Origin: Methylophaga sp.
GTDB lineage: Bacteria > Pseudomonadota > Gammaproteobacteria > Nitrosococcales > Methylophagaceae
Length of the DNA: 33,482 bases
Direction: 5' to 3'
NCBI GenBank assembly: GCA_013139345.1
Contig: WTAY01000134.1
Coordinates: forward strand, 1-33,482
Positions 22,656-30,711 of the stretch are shown piece after piece. The position numbers were made by a program, and so were the translations under genes. The notes below the pieces were generated by a model, which saw nothing but the letters and a program-made list of their open reading frames with translations, was not told the DNA's origin and ran no database searches. The number at the start of each line of letters is the position of its first letter. Position 1 is the stretch's first letter.

Positions 22656-23378
22656 ATGACCCTACCATGGTTATCATTGTCGAATGACTCTCAATTCCCC
22701 CCCGTTGAAGATGCATTTGATGATGGTCTAGTCGCTGCAGGAGGCGACCTATCGCCTGAGCGACTTCTTAACGCTTACCGTCATGGTTTATTTCCGTGGT
22801 TTAATGAAAATGACCCTATTTTATGGTGGAGCCCTAACCCCCGAATGGTTTTATTTACTGATAAAATAAAACTGTCTAAAAGTCTAAAAAAAACACTACG
22901 TACAACAACACTGACAATTAGCTTAGATCGAGAATTTGAGCAGGTTATGACGGCATGCTCTCTTCCCAGAACAGATATCAAAGATGCTCCTAATAGTGGC
23001 ACATGGATCCATCCCGAAATGATCGATGCCTACATTCAGCTTCACCAACAAGGAAGTGCTCACAGCGTTGAATGCTGGCAAGATGATAAACTTGTTGGCG
23101 GTTTATATGGTGTTGCAATTGGTAAAATGTTTTTTGGTGAATCAATGTTTAGTTCTGTACGTGATAGCTCAAAAGTAGCATTAGTTGCTCTGTGCCAACA
23201 GTTACATCGCTGGGGGTTCGAGCTTATTGATTGCCAAGTATATTCAGAACACCTTGCAAGCTTAGGTGCTGAGGAAATAGATCGAGAAGACTTTATTAGC
23301 CATATTAACGATCTATCTCAGCAAGACACTCCTAACAGACCTTGGCAGATAGATACTGATCTGCCCACACACTTATGA
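22656..23378 (+). CDS. aat: Aat, leucyl/phenylalanyl-tRNA--protein transferase
   Basis: Adds Leu or Phe to the N terminus of proteins carrying Arg or Lys, marking them for ClpAP degradation by the N-end rule. FPPVEDAFDDGLVAAGGDLS, LLNAYRHGLFPWFNENDPIL and WWSPNPRMVL are the family signature; HSVECWQDDKLVGGLYGVAI and GKMFFGESMFS hold the catalytic core. Length 240 is normal. The ATG is two bases after the HDOD gene, and its end overlaps bpt by four bases (ATGA). Confidence 0.97.
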   Translation: MTLPWLSLSNDSQFPPVEDAFDDGLVAAGGDLSPERLLNAYRHGLFPWFNENDPILWWSPNPRMVLFTDKIKLSKSLKKTLRTTTLTISLDREFEQVMTACSLPRTDIKDAPNSGTWIHPEMIDAYIQLHQQGSAHSVECWQDDKLVGGLYGVAIGKMFFGESMFSSVRDSSKVALVALCQQLHRWGFELIDCQVYSEHLASLGAEEIDREDFISHINDLSQQDTPNRPWQIDTDLPTHL

Positions 23379-24079
23379 CTGATACTCTCACTTTTTATCA
23401 GGACACGCCTCACGATTGCTCTTATTTAGACGATCAGATGGCCCGTAATATTTACCCTGATCCCAATAAGCCAATGACTTACAGTCTATACAGTCACTTA
23501 ATTCAACATGGGTTTAGACGTAGCGGTAATATCGCATATCGGCCTTATTGTTCAGATTGTAATGCCTGCGTACCTGTTCGCATCAATATTCAACAGTTCA
23601 CACTAAGTCGAAGTCAACGACGCTGTTTAAAACGTAATCAGAACCTCACCATCACCCATCACCCAGCTACTTTTAACGATGAGCATTTTGAGCTCTATTG
23701 CCGCTATTTATCGGCCAGACATTTAAATGGTGGCATGGATAATCCAACCAAGGAAAGTTACTTAAACTTCCTGACCAGTGACTGGGGAAATACTAGTTTT
23801 ATTGAAATTCGCAGTGAATCAAAGCTAATTGCTGTCGCAATAACAGATTATGTTGATAATGCTTTGTCAGCACTCTATACCTTCTTTGATCCTAATATGG
23901 CTCAATACAGCTTAGGAACCTATGCTATTCTCCAACAAATCAATATCGCCCAAAAGCAAGGCCTATCATGGCTTTACCTAGGGTATTGGATTAAAGACTG
24001 TCAAAAAATGCAATACAAACAAAACTTCTCAGCCATTGAGGGATATATTGATCAGCAATGGCAAGCGTTAGAATCATGA
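23375..24079 (+). CDS. bpt: Bpt, aspartate/glutamate leucyltransferase
   Basis: Transfers leucine from Leu-tRNA to N-terminal Asp or Glu, the second branch of the bacterial N-end rule. The cysteine cluster CSYLDDQMARNIYPDP and YRPYCSDCNACVPVRI, then RSQRRCLKRN and LGYWIKDCQKMQYKQNF are hallmarks of the arginyltransferase-like family; in proteobacteria these are Bpt rather than eukaryotic-type Ate1. 234 residues, normal length. Coupled to aat, so both N-end rule transferases come from one transcript. Confidence 0.95.
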   Translation: MTDTLTFYQDTPHDCSYLDDQMARNIYPDPNKPMTYSLYSHLIQHGFRRSGNIAYRPYCSDCNACVPVRINIQQFTLSRSQRRCLKRNQNLTITHHPATFNDEHFELYCRYLSARHLNGGMDNPTKESYLNFLTSDWGNTSFIEIRSESKLIAVAITDYVDNALSALYTFFDPNMAQYSLGTYAILQQINIAQKQGLSWLYLGYWIKDCQKMQYKQNFSAIEGYIDQQWQALES

Positions 24080-24085
24080 AAAACG

Positions 24086-24114
24086 TTGAATAATCAGTAG
24101 TTTTACGGCAAAAT
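24086..24114 (+). promoter_or_regulatory. Candidate infA promoter
   Basis: TTGAAT (24086-24091) and CAAAAT (24109-24114) with a 17-bp spacer lie 36 bases before the infA ATG. The -10 is imperfect; the spacing and place are right. Confidence 0.4.
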
Positions 24115-24150
24115 GGGCATTTAACTTAGAAAATATAGAACAGACATTTT

Positions 24151-24369
24151 ATGGCAAAAGAAGAACATATTGAATTTGAAGGCACCGTTATTGATACAAT
24201 GCCTAACACCACATTTCGTGTTGAACTAGAAAATGGCCACGTTGTAACGGCTCATATTTCTGGCAAAATGCGTAAAAACTACATCCGAATTTTAACGGGT
24301 GATAAAGTTACTGTTCAACTCACTCCATACGATTTAAGTAAAGGACGCATTACTTACCGTGCACGCTAA
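24151..24369 (+). CDS. infA: Translation initiation factor IF-1
   Basis: A 72-residue OB-fold protein that occupies the ribosomal A site during initiation. IEFEGTVIDTMPNTTFRVEL, HISGKMRKNYIRILTGDKV and DLSKGRITYR match IF-1 nearly throughout, and the length is exact. It follows bpt by 71 bases, with its own likely promoter in the gap; aat-bpt-infA is a common gammaproteobacterial order. Confidence 0.99.
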   Translation: MAKEEHIEFEGTVIDTMPNTTFRVELENGHVVTAHISGKMRKNYIRILTGDKVTVQLTPYDLSKGRITYRAR

Positions 24370-24429
24370 TAGGTAAGTAAACTTTACTGTCTGCTGAACA
24401 TCCAAACAACGCCTTAAAAGGAACTCTGG

Positions 24430-25359
24430 GTGATATTTTCATTAAAAGCTAAAATAGATAGCAGTAAAACTGCTGGGGTTTCTATCTCAGCAGAAGGCAT
24501 TGCCTTAGCAATTATTGAACACAACACGATAAGTCCTATACTGCAATACGCACAATTTCATCCGTGCTCCCCCAATGGACAGGCAAGCTTACTTGCTGAG
24601 TTAGTTAGACAACACCAGCTTGATAAACTGCCCTGCAATTTGGTGTTATCACCGGAAGAGTATCAACTGACTCAAGTTGATGCTCCCGAAGTACCCAAAC
24701 AGGAACTCAAAGCAGCATTACATTGGCAGGTTAAAGATCTGATTGATTTTCATATTGATGATGCCGTTATCGATCTTATCGAACTCCCCAACAATAGTAC
24801 ATCGGGCAAGAAGCAGTTGCTTGTCGTAGCCAGTCGTCAGTCTATTATTCAATCACATGTTGATTTATTACGAGCGGCTAACTGCAATTTAGAAACGATA
24901 GATATTGCTGCTCAGTCGGCACGAAATATTATCAGCCACCTTCCATTAGATAATGATAGTGTTGGTTTATTAAACTTGTGGGATAACCTGTCTAAACTCA
25001 GCGTCCTCTTAGATAATGATATTTATATCAATCGTTCATCAAGTATTGGCGCGCAATCTCTCTCATTTATTTCTGAGGATGACATCAGTAGTCAGTCAAT
25101 TCTCGATTCATTAGCCTTAGAATTACAACGCACTTTTGATTATTTCGAGAGTCACTCACGTCAAGCAGCCATTACCCATTTACTGATTCTAAATAATGGA
25201 CAATCAATTGATAATTTAAACCACCTACTCCAGCAAAGGTTAGGGGTTGAATGTCAAACTGTAGATCTAAAAGACAGTCTTACTTTTAGTGACTCAATAA
25301 ATACTGTTAGCAATAATTGCTTAATGGCTATTGGTGGCGCTTTGAGGAGTCATCACTAG
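24430..25359 (+). CDS. mshI: MshI-like (PilM-type) pilus biogenesis protein
   Basis: 309 residues with an actin/ASKHA-type fold expected for MshI/PilM proteins, which sit on the cytoplasmic face of type IV pilus or type II secretion platforms. The segment LHWQVKDLIDFHIDDAVIDL is the conserved family motif (E/H-W-x-V-K-D-x-I); KKQLLVVASRQSIIQSHVDL and the C-terminal LMAIGGALR also fit. The start is GTG at 24430, with AAGGAA eight bases upstream. It opens a run of four coupled genes. Similarity is clearest to MSHA-type proteins of Vibrio/Shewanella, but a divergent type IV pilus system cannot be excluded by eye. Confidence 0.75.
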   Translation: MIFSLKAKIDSSKTAGVSISAEGIALAIIEHNTISPILQYAQFHPCSPNGQASLLAELVRQHQLDKLPCNLVLSPEEYQLTQVDAPEVPKQELKAALHWQVKDLIDFHIDDAVIDLIELPNNSTSGKKQLLVVASRQSIIQSHVDLLRAANCNLETIDIAAQSARNIISHLPLDNDSVGLLNLWDNLSKLSVLLDNDIYINRSSSIGAQSLSFISEDDISSQSILDSLALELQRTFDYFESHSRQAAITHLLILNNGQSIDNLNHLLQQRLGVECQTVDLKDSLTFSDSINTVSNNCLMAIGGALRSHH

Positions 25360-25937
25360 TGCAAGAAATTAATTTATATCAATCACAATTTCAGCCAACG
25401 ACGGTAATCCTTCCTTCTCGTCAGGTATTTCTGATTGTCATCCTTTTTATTACTATTCTATCTGTTATAAGTCTATATTCGAGCCAAAAAAATAGCGTAC
25501 TTGAAAAGTCAATACGTCAACAACAGCAACAGATGATTAGCGGCATAGAAGCATCGACAGCGAGTCCGCTTCTCAATGCAGAACTACGTACTTTAGAACG
25601 TAAACAACAACAAAAGAAGATGCTTCTTGATTACCTAACTCAGCAAAGTTTTGGTAATTCACAGGGGTTTTCTAAAACACTACGGACCTTATCCCAGCAA
25701 AAAATTAACAATGTCTGGTTAACCCAATTTTCATTACTCAATGGCGGGCAAACAATCACACTACACGGTGAAGCTTTGCAGTCGAGTCAAATTCCACTCT
25801 ATATTGATAGTTTAGGTGAGTCGCCCCACTTTCATGGCAAACAATTTTCTGTTTTCCAATTGCAACAGCCAAAGAATAACACCACACGCTATACGTTCAA
25901 ACTTCATTCAGAACAAAAGACAGGGAGTATTAAGTGA
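25359..25937 (+). CDS. PilN-like pilus assembly protein (MshI2 position)
   Basis: About 192 residues from a GTG at 25359 that shares its first base with the preceding TAG; GAGGAG lies nine bases upstream. The product starts with QEINLYQSQF, the characteristic N-terminal peptide (INLL/INLYxxxF) by which PilN docks onto PilM, then has one transmembrane helix (VFLIVILFITILSVISLYSS), a coiled coil, and a C-terminal ferredoxin-like domain. It is thus the bitopic inner-membrane partner of the upstream MshI-like protein. An in-frame ATG at 25317 lies inside that gene and would add an unnatural lead. Confidence 0.8.
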   Translation: MQEINLYQSQFQPTTVILPSRQVFLIVILFITILSVISLYSSQKNSVLEKSIRQQQQQMISGIEASTASPLLNAELRTLERKQQQKKMLLDYLTQQSFGNSQGFSKTLRTLSQQKINNVWLTQFSLLNGGQTITLHGEALQSSQIPLYIDSLGESPHFHGKQFSVFQLQQPKNNTTRYTFKLHSEQKTGSIK

Positions 25938-26617
25938 AACAACACTTTCAAGCACTGTCTAATTATTTAGAAGCCCTGAGTGTACGTGAACGTGCCTTGG
26001 TATTATTCGTATCAATGGCTATTATTTATGCAGTATGGGATGGGCTATTATTTAGTAAACAAGGGCAGCACTACCAACATTTACTCAGTAAACAGCAACA
26101 CTTTTTTGAACAGCAGCAAGCAAGAGATGCAGCCATTGCAAAAACAACGGCAATACTCATTGCCAAACAACGAACGGCGGAACAAAATAAACACGCTGTC
26201 AATCAAGCACAGCAATCATTACAGGCAACAAAACTGCAATTAGATTCCGTACTAAACCGATTAGTCCCCCCCACTAAAATAACAGAGTTATTACGCAGTT
26301 TATTATTGCAAACACACGGCCTTAAGTTGCTTAGCCTTAGTAATGAAGCCGTTGAAAATATATCTTTAAATAATAGTAATGAAGAGCAAGCAGAGCAACC
26401 TAATGATGCTGTTACAACCTTACTTTACAAGCACTCAACAACACTCAAGCTCTCAGGAAACTACCAGCAACTTTACCAATACTTATCTGCATTAGAAAAC
26501 TCTGAATGGGGATTGTATTGGGATATGTTGGATTACAAAGTAGTAGAGTATCCTAAAGCAGAAATAAGCATCAAAGTACATACTATCAGTACCGATGAAT
26601 ATTGGATTGGCTTATAA
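25934..26617 (+). CDS. mshJ: MshJ-like (PilO/GspM-type) assembly protein
   Basis: 227 residues: a short cytoplasmic lead, one transmembrane helix (ERALVLFVSMAIIYAVWDGLL), a glutamine-rich coiled coil (about 45-110) and a periplasmic domain. That is the PilO/GspM/MshJ architecture. The start is GTG with GGGAG eight bases before; the first four bases overlap the previous gene. By homology it pairs with the PilN-like protein to form the periplasmic collar that links the inner-membrane platform to a secretin. Sequence conservation is low in this family, so the call rests on architecture and order. Confidence 0.7.
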   Translation: MKQHFQALSNYLEALSVRERALVLFVSMAIIYAVWDGLLFSKQGQHYQHLLSKQQHFFEQQQARDAAIAKTTAILIAKQRTAEQNKHAVNQAQQSLQATKLQLDSVLNRLVPPTKITELLRSLLLQTHGLKLLSLSNEAVENISLNNSNEEQAEQPNDAVTTLLYKHSTTLKLSGNYQQLYQYLSALENSEWGLYWDMLDYKVVEYPKAEISIKVHTISTDEYWIGL

Positions 26618-26618
26618 A

Positions 26619-26984
26619 ATGACAACTAAAAATCAATTTATTGCATTATTTGTAGTTCTATTTTCGCTAGAAGCTTGGGCTGCTGAGCACATCTCCGATC
26701 CAACCATGCCTGCAAATTACAAAGCCGCGATGATAGTCAGCACTTCTGAGCAATCATTATTACCTGAACATTACGAATGGGTACTCAACTCAACCATTAT
26801 TTCCCCTCACCTAAAGCTTGCTATCATCAATGGTAGACAACTAAAGCTTGGAGAAAGTATAAATGGGGCAACGTTAAAACGTATTGAGCACCAGCAAGTT
26901 GAACTTAGCTACCAAGAACAAACAATCACACTATTACTACATCATTCGTTCATTAGCCAAATAAAGTCTAGTTCTAAGCCTTAG
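26619..26984 (+). CDS. mshK: MshK-like (PilP-type) periplasmic protein
   Basis: 121 residues from the ATG at 26619, one base after the previous stop. An N-terminal signal or anchor (FIALFVVLFSLEAWAAE) precedes SDPTMPANY, a typical DPxxP segment of MshK/PilP proteins. A small beta domain follows (STIISPHLKLAIINGRQLKL, GESINGATLKRIEHQQVELS), the IDG/VNG-type module of pilotins that contact the secretin. The expected next gene, the secretin mshL, is not there: the next gene is dsbB on the opposite strand, whose end lies two bases beyond. Confidence 0.7.
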   Translation: MTTKNQFIALFVVLFSLEAWAAEHISDPTMPANYKAAMIVSTSEQSLLPEHYEWVLNSTIISPHLKLAIINGRQLKLGESINGATLKRIEHQQVELSYQEQTITLLLHHSFISQIKSSSKP

Positions 26985-26986
26985 CC

Positions 26987-27469
26987 TTATTTACGAAACA
27001 TCTGACCTAACGTCAATACAGCAAGTGATATAAAGGCAACAAGCGTCCAACTAGGGATGCTCAGGCCCATAAACGTCCATAGCACCTCAGCACATTCACC
27101 CGAACCACGCATCACCATCTTAATGGCATCTGCCAATGGGAAGTTATCCAACATAAAGTTTAAGCCAGGCCCACAGCTAGGAACCTGATCTTCAGGCAAG
27201 TTTTGCAACCATACATGGCGGGCTGAAATACTTGCCCCAATGAGTGCAAATAGTCCAGCAATAGCACCGTAAACCTTAACTCCAAGTTTAGCTGGGTTGT
27301 GTATTACAGCTATGAACAATACAACACCAACGAACAAAGTAAAGACACGCTGCAATATGCATAGTGGGCAGGGCTCCAAATGATCAACAAACTGGAAGTA
27401 ACCAGCAATTGATAACATTGATGCACAAAATAAAAAGCCCATAAAAAATAAACCACGAGACGACAACAT
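26987..27469 (-). CDS. dsbB: DsbB, disulfide bond formation protein
   Basis: Inner-membrane oxidoreductase that re-oxidises DsbA and passes electrons to quinone. It has four transmembrane helices, the first cysteine pair CPLC at about 34-37 in EPCPLCILQR, and the second pair at about C99 (QVPSCGPGL) and C126 (GSGECAEVLW), all four essential cysteines. Length 160 is normal. It converges on mshK with two bases between the stops and diverges from the zinc-ribbon gene. Confidence 0.95.
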   Translation of the reverse strand: MLSSRGLFFMGFLFCASMLSIAGYFQFVDHLEPCPLCILQRVFTLFVGVVLFIAVIHNPAKLGVKVYGAIAGLFALIGASISARHVWLQNLPEDQVPSCGPGLNFMLDNFPLADAIKMVMRGSGECAEVLWTFMGLSIPSWTLVAFISLAVLTLGQMFRK

Positions 27470-27503
27470 TGCTTACTCCAATTAATAATTATGTGCTAAG
27501 TTA

Positions 27504-27528
27504 CCTTAAACACTTGCTAGTTTAAAGG
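27504..27528. promoter_or_regulatory. Inverted repeat upstream of the zinc-ribbon gene
   Basis: CCTTAAAC and GTTTAAAGG face each other across eight bases, immediately before and partly overlapping the ribosome site (AAAGGGA) of the gene at 27538. It could be an operator or an mRNA hairpin that affects ribosome access; there is no direct evidence for either. Confidence 0.3.
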
Positions 27529-27537
27529 GAAAATAAA

Positions 27538-28059
27538 ATGAATGAACAAGAACTAGAGAAAAAACTAATTGCTGCTTACGACAAAATGATGGGACGCATT
27601 GAGCAGCTTCTTGATTCTGCAGAGCAACAAGCCTTGCCTGTATTGCAAAAAAATATAGAAAAAGCAAAACAGCAAGCCATTGAATTAAAAGAAATCAGTA
27701 AAGAAGAAGCTGAAAAACTAGGAAATTACCTACGTCGTGACTTACACGATGCAGCAGAACATCTTGAACATACTGGCCAAGAATTATCGACATGGTTGAA
27801 CTTTGATCTCAAATTAATCGAAGAAAGGATCTTAGAGGTTTTTAGCAAAGTAGCCGACAAAACACGCTTAGAGCTTGCGCAACTTGCCGAACAAGCAAAA
27901 CGTGCTACTGAATATCATACGGGTGAAATTACAAGTATCGGTACACTTACTTGTCAAAGCTGTGGCGCAGTCATGAACTTCAAAAAGACGAGTCGAATTC
28001 CTCCGTGCCCTAAATGCCATAAAACAGCATTTACACGTACGAAAAAGAAAAACAGCTAA
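27538..28059 (+). CDS. YbeL-like zinc-ribbon protein (DUF1451)
   Basis: 173 residues. The first 130 are charged and helical, largely coiled-coil (LEKKLIAAYDKMMGRIEQLL, EISKEEAEKLGNYLRRDLHD). The end carries a zinc ribbon: LTCQSCG and PPCPKCHKTAF, preceded by YHTGEITSIG, matching E. coli YbeL and the DUF1451 family. Its molecular function is unknown. AAAGGGA lies 7 bases before the ATG. The stop codon is immediately adjacent to the end of the convergent roxA, with no terminator between. Confidence 0.85.
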   Translation: MNEQELEKKLIAAYDKMMGRIEQLLDSAEQQALPVLQKNIEKAKQQAIELKEISKEEAEKLGNYLRRDLHDAAEHLEHTGQELSTWLNFDLKLIEERILEVFSKVADKTRLELAQLAEQAKRATEYHTGEITSIGTLTCQSCGAVMNFKKTSRIPPCPKCHKTAFTRTKKKNS

Positions 28060-29244
28060 CTAATCTTGACTCTCTGAGAGCCAGTTCCAACCACCTTCAG
28101 CAATTAATTGACATAATAAATTTGCCGATGGCACATCTTTTTTAAGTTGCTGCCAGTCAGCACGTGTTATCACACTATTTTCAGCTAAAAGTGGTAAATT
28201 ATCCTGACCCTGCATATCTAAGCAGTATGCTTCACCAGCCATAAACAATTGACCACCTCGCTCATTTTTGGCCCAAGCAAAGCGATAATATAAATTCCGA
28301 CTCAGACTATCACCACTGTCAAACTGGCTTGTAATGTCATCTATTGTTGGCAAGTCAGATAATGACTCCTGAGCTATATTAGCCAAACTAGATTTTGTAT
28401 CTGTTACGAATTTTCCTAAAGCACTCGCTAAGACGGGCTCCGCCTCATCAATACTTTGGTGCAACAATTGTTTTAGCCTTATTATCGCATCGCTATTAAT
28501 TTCACTGCCATATTCACTCACCGCTAGTTCAGGGTCTGTATAGCGGCTTTTCCCCAAATCATGCTCTAACAGGGTATTAATAACTGAGTCTAATAGGTCA
28601 GTACGACTCGGAGCTCTAAAGCCAAATGAAAAGGTCATACCATCATCTAACGCAACACCATGGTGAGCAAAGTGTGGAGGCAAATACAGTATATCCCCCG
28701 GCTCTAAGATCCACTCTTCATCTGGGTTAAATTCAGCTAATATTTGTAGATTAAGCCCTTCGATCAATTGGGCATTATGAACCGGTTTATCACCGATCTG
28801 CCAACGCCGTGTTCCCATAGCCTGCAACAAGAACACATCGTAGCCATCGGTATGAGGCCCTACCGTACCATGCTCAGGCGCATAACTAACCATTAAGTCA
28901 TCACGACGCCAGTCAGGGATAAAACGAAAGGGATCAAGTAGGTATTGTAGCTCTGGTAAGTGCTTCTCAACATCTTGTACAAGCATTGTCCAATGTGTTT
29001 CTGGCAAGCGAGCAAAGTCATCTTCTGATAATGGCCCATTTGTAACTTGCCATGCACCCTCTTGGCCATTTTCTTCAATTAGACGAGATTCTATTTCTGG
29101 CTCACAGGCTAACCCTGCCAAATCATCCGGAGAAATGGGCGTTTCAAAGTCTACAAATGCTTGCCGGATTAATAGTGGCTTTTTCTGCCAATAGTGCTCT
29201 AAAAATTCTTGCTGGCTTAAGCCTGTATTAAAAAATTCTGTCAT
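28060..29244 (-). CDS. roxA: RoxA (YcfD), ribosomal protein L16 arginine hydroxylase
   Basis: A 2-oxoglutarate/Fe(II) oxygenase of the JmjC/cupin type that hydroxylates an arginine of ribosomal protein L16. FLEHYWQKKPLLIRQAF opens the family domain. HTDGYDVFLLQAMGTRRWQI holds the HxD iron ligands (about H131 and D133); GDILYLPPHFAHHGVAL supplies the third histidine (about 194). The C-terminal half contains the dimerisation and winged-helix parts (SRNLYYRFAW, LPLLAENSVITRADWQQL). Length (394) is close to E. coli YcfD (373). The start is ATG, six bases after nfeD ends, so it is last in the minus-strand group. Confidence 0.93.
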   Translation of the reverse strand: MTEFFNTGLSQQEFLEHYWQKKPLLIRQAFVDFETPISPDDLAGLACEPEIESRLIEENGQEGAWQVTNGPLSEDDFARLPETHWTMLVQDVEKHLPELQYLLDPFRFIPDWRRDDLMVSYAPEHGTVGPHTDGYDVFLLQAMGTRRWQIGDKPVHNAQLIEGLNLQILAEFNPDEEWILEPGDILYLPPHFAHHGVALDDGMTFSFGFRAPSRTDLLDSVINTLLEHDLGKSRYTDPELAVSEYGSEINSDAIIRLKQLLHQSIDEAEPVLASALGKFVTDTKSSLANIAQESLSDLPTIDDITSQFDSGDSLSRNLYYRFAWAKNERGGQLFMAGEAYCLDMQGQDNLPLLAENSVITRADWQQLKKDVPSANLLCQLIAEGGWNWLSESQD

Positions 29245-29250
29245 AAAAAA

Positions 29251-29694
29251 TTAACTAACAGATTCAACTTGAAACACAACATTGTTCACACTCACTATTT
29301 TTATTTTAGTACCTGCGGGACAATCATCGCCCTCTATCTTCCACGTGGAATCATCCACTTTAACTTTACCTTGCCCATCAATAATCGCTTCTTTCAAAGT
29401 AATAACACGACCAACATATTGTTCTCCGCGACGATTAAGTAGAGGTTCATCTGTCGCTATCGGGTTCTTACTATAATAATGTCGCCAAGCAACAATACTT
29501 ATCACTGAAAGAATAGCGAATAAAAACACTTGATATTCCCACTCCATTCCTGGAATCAGATACAAAGCCACTCCTGTCATGAATGCAGCAACAGCCATCC
29601 ATAAGGCAAAAAAGCTAGGTGCTAATATTTCAATAATGACAAGAGCGACAGCAATCATCCACCAATGCCAAAAATCAGGTACAAATAATTCCAT
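29251..29694 (-). CDS. NfeD family membrane protein, partner of the SPFH protein
   Basis: 147 residues with membrane helices (about 10-30, 30-50 and 52-70: FWHWWMIAVALVIIEILAPS, FFALWMAVAAFMTGVALYLI, VFLFAILSVISIVAWRHYY) and a C-terminal OB-fold (RRGEQYVGRVITLKEAI to TKIKIVSV). This is the short NfeD type (YbbK), almost always paired with a stomatin/SPFH gene. Here the partner is five bases upstream. The pair is thought to organise membrane microdomains; direct function unknown. Confidence 0.92.
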   Translation of the reverse strand: MELFVPDFWHWWMIAVALVIIEILAPSFFALWMAVAAFMTGVALYLIPGMEWEYQVFLFAILSVISIVAWRHYYSKNPIATDEPLLNRRGEQYVGRVITLKEAIIDGQGKVKVDDSTWKIEGDDCPAGTKIKIVSVNNVVFQVESVS

Positions 29695-29699
29695 TATAA

Positions 29700-30617
29700 C
29701 TATCCTTTGTTAAAGGTATTTTTGGCTAATTCGGCAATACCACCCAAAGAGCCAATAACACTACTTGCTTCAAGTGGCATAAAGATCACCTTACTATTCT
29801 CTGCTGAAGCCACATCTTTCAGTGATTCAATATATTTCTGAGCAATAAAGTAATTAATAGCTTGAATATCACCTTTAGCAATCGCCTCTGAAACAACAAA
29901 TGTTGCTCGAGCTTCGGCTTCAGCTAGACGTTCACGAGCTTCAGCATCACGAAATGCTGCTTCACGTCGCCCTTCCGCATCAAGAACAACTGCTTGCTTT
30001 TCACCTTCTGCTTTTAATATTTCAGATTGACGTAGGCCTTCTGCCTCTAAAATATTGGCACGTTTTTCACGTTCAGCTTTCATTTGACGCCCCATTGCTT
30101 CAACTAAATCAGCAGGTGGTGCAATATCTTTAATCTCAATGCGGGTTACCTTCACGCCCCATGGTGTCGTTGCATCATCTACAACACCTAATAATCGGGC
30201 ATTAATTTCATCACGTTTAGAGAGTAGCTCATCTAGATCCATCGACCCCATAACAGTACGAATATTAGTTTGAGTTAAATTCAAAATTGCATGATTCAAA
30301 TTGTTCACTTCATACGCCGCTTTGGCCGCATCAACTATTTGAAAAAACACCACCCCATCAACTCGTACCATGGCATTATCTTTAGTAATAACTTCTTGGG
30401 ATTGAACATCTAGAACCTGCTCCATCATATTAATTTTGGCACCGATACTATCCATCACCGGAACAATCAAATTCAACCCTGGTCGTAACGTTTTGGTATA
30501 GCGGCCAAATCGCTCTACCGTCCACTCACTTCCTTGTTGTACTGATTTCACCCCCATCAGTATAATTACGATGGCAAGTACTAGAAAAAAGAGTACAAAT
30601 ACAGAAAAGCCTTCCAT
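29700..30617 (-). CDS. SPFH/stomatin-prohibitin family protein (QmcA/YbbL type)
   Basis: 305 residues: an N-terminal membrane anchor (VFVLFFLVLAIVIILMGVKS), the SPFH domain (QQGSEWTVERFGRYTKTLRP, GLNLIVPVMD, VITKDNAMVRVDGVVFFQI), then a long alanine/glutamate-rich coiled coil (REKRANILEAEGLRQSEILK onward) and a C-terminal hydrophobic cap. Such proteins form large oligomeric cages at the inner membrane and associate with FtsH protease. Its NfeD partner follows directly. It matches E. coli QmcA in length and order of elements. Confidence 0.93.
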   Translation of the reverse strand: MEGFSVFVLFFLVLAIVIILMGVKSVQQGSEWTVERFGRYTKTLRPGLNLIVPVMDSIGAKINMMEQVLDVQSQEVITKDNAMVRVDGVVFFQIVDAAKAAYEVNNLNHAILNLTQTNIRTVMGSMDLDELLSKRDEINARLLGVVDDATTPWGVKVTRIEIKDIAPPADLVEAMGRQMKAEREKRANILEAEGLRQSEILKAEGEKQAVVLDAEGRREAAFRDAEARERLAEAEARATFVVSEAIAKGDIQAINYFIAQKYIESLKDVASAENSKVIFMPLEASSVIGSLGGIAELAKNTFNKG

Positions 30618-30664
30618 TAGATTTCTCCCAAATTATTGATGATTAATAAGTGTTAATAATAACA

Positions 30665-30679
30665 GTACTATCGTAGTAC
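30665..30679 (-). terminator. Small hairpin between the GGDEF-EAL gene and the SPFH gene
   Basis: GTACTA and TAGTAC form a perfect 6-bp stem around TCG, about 30 bases after the GGDEF-EAL stop on the minus strand; TTATTATT follows on that strand. It is AT-rich and short, so at best a weak terminator. Confidence 0.3.
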
Positions 30680-30711
30680 AGTAAATTTAGAATGGAGCAG
30701 ATGTAGCCAAA

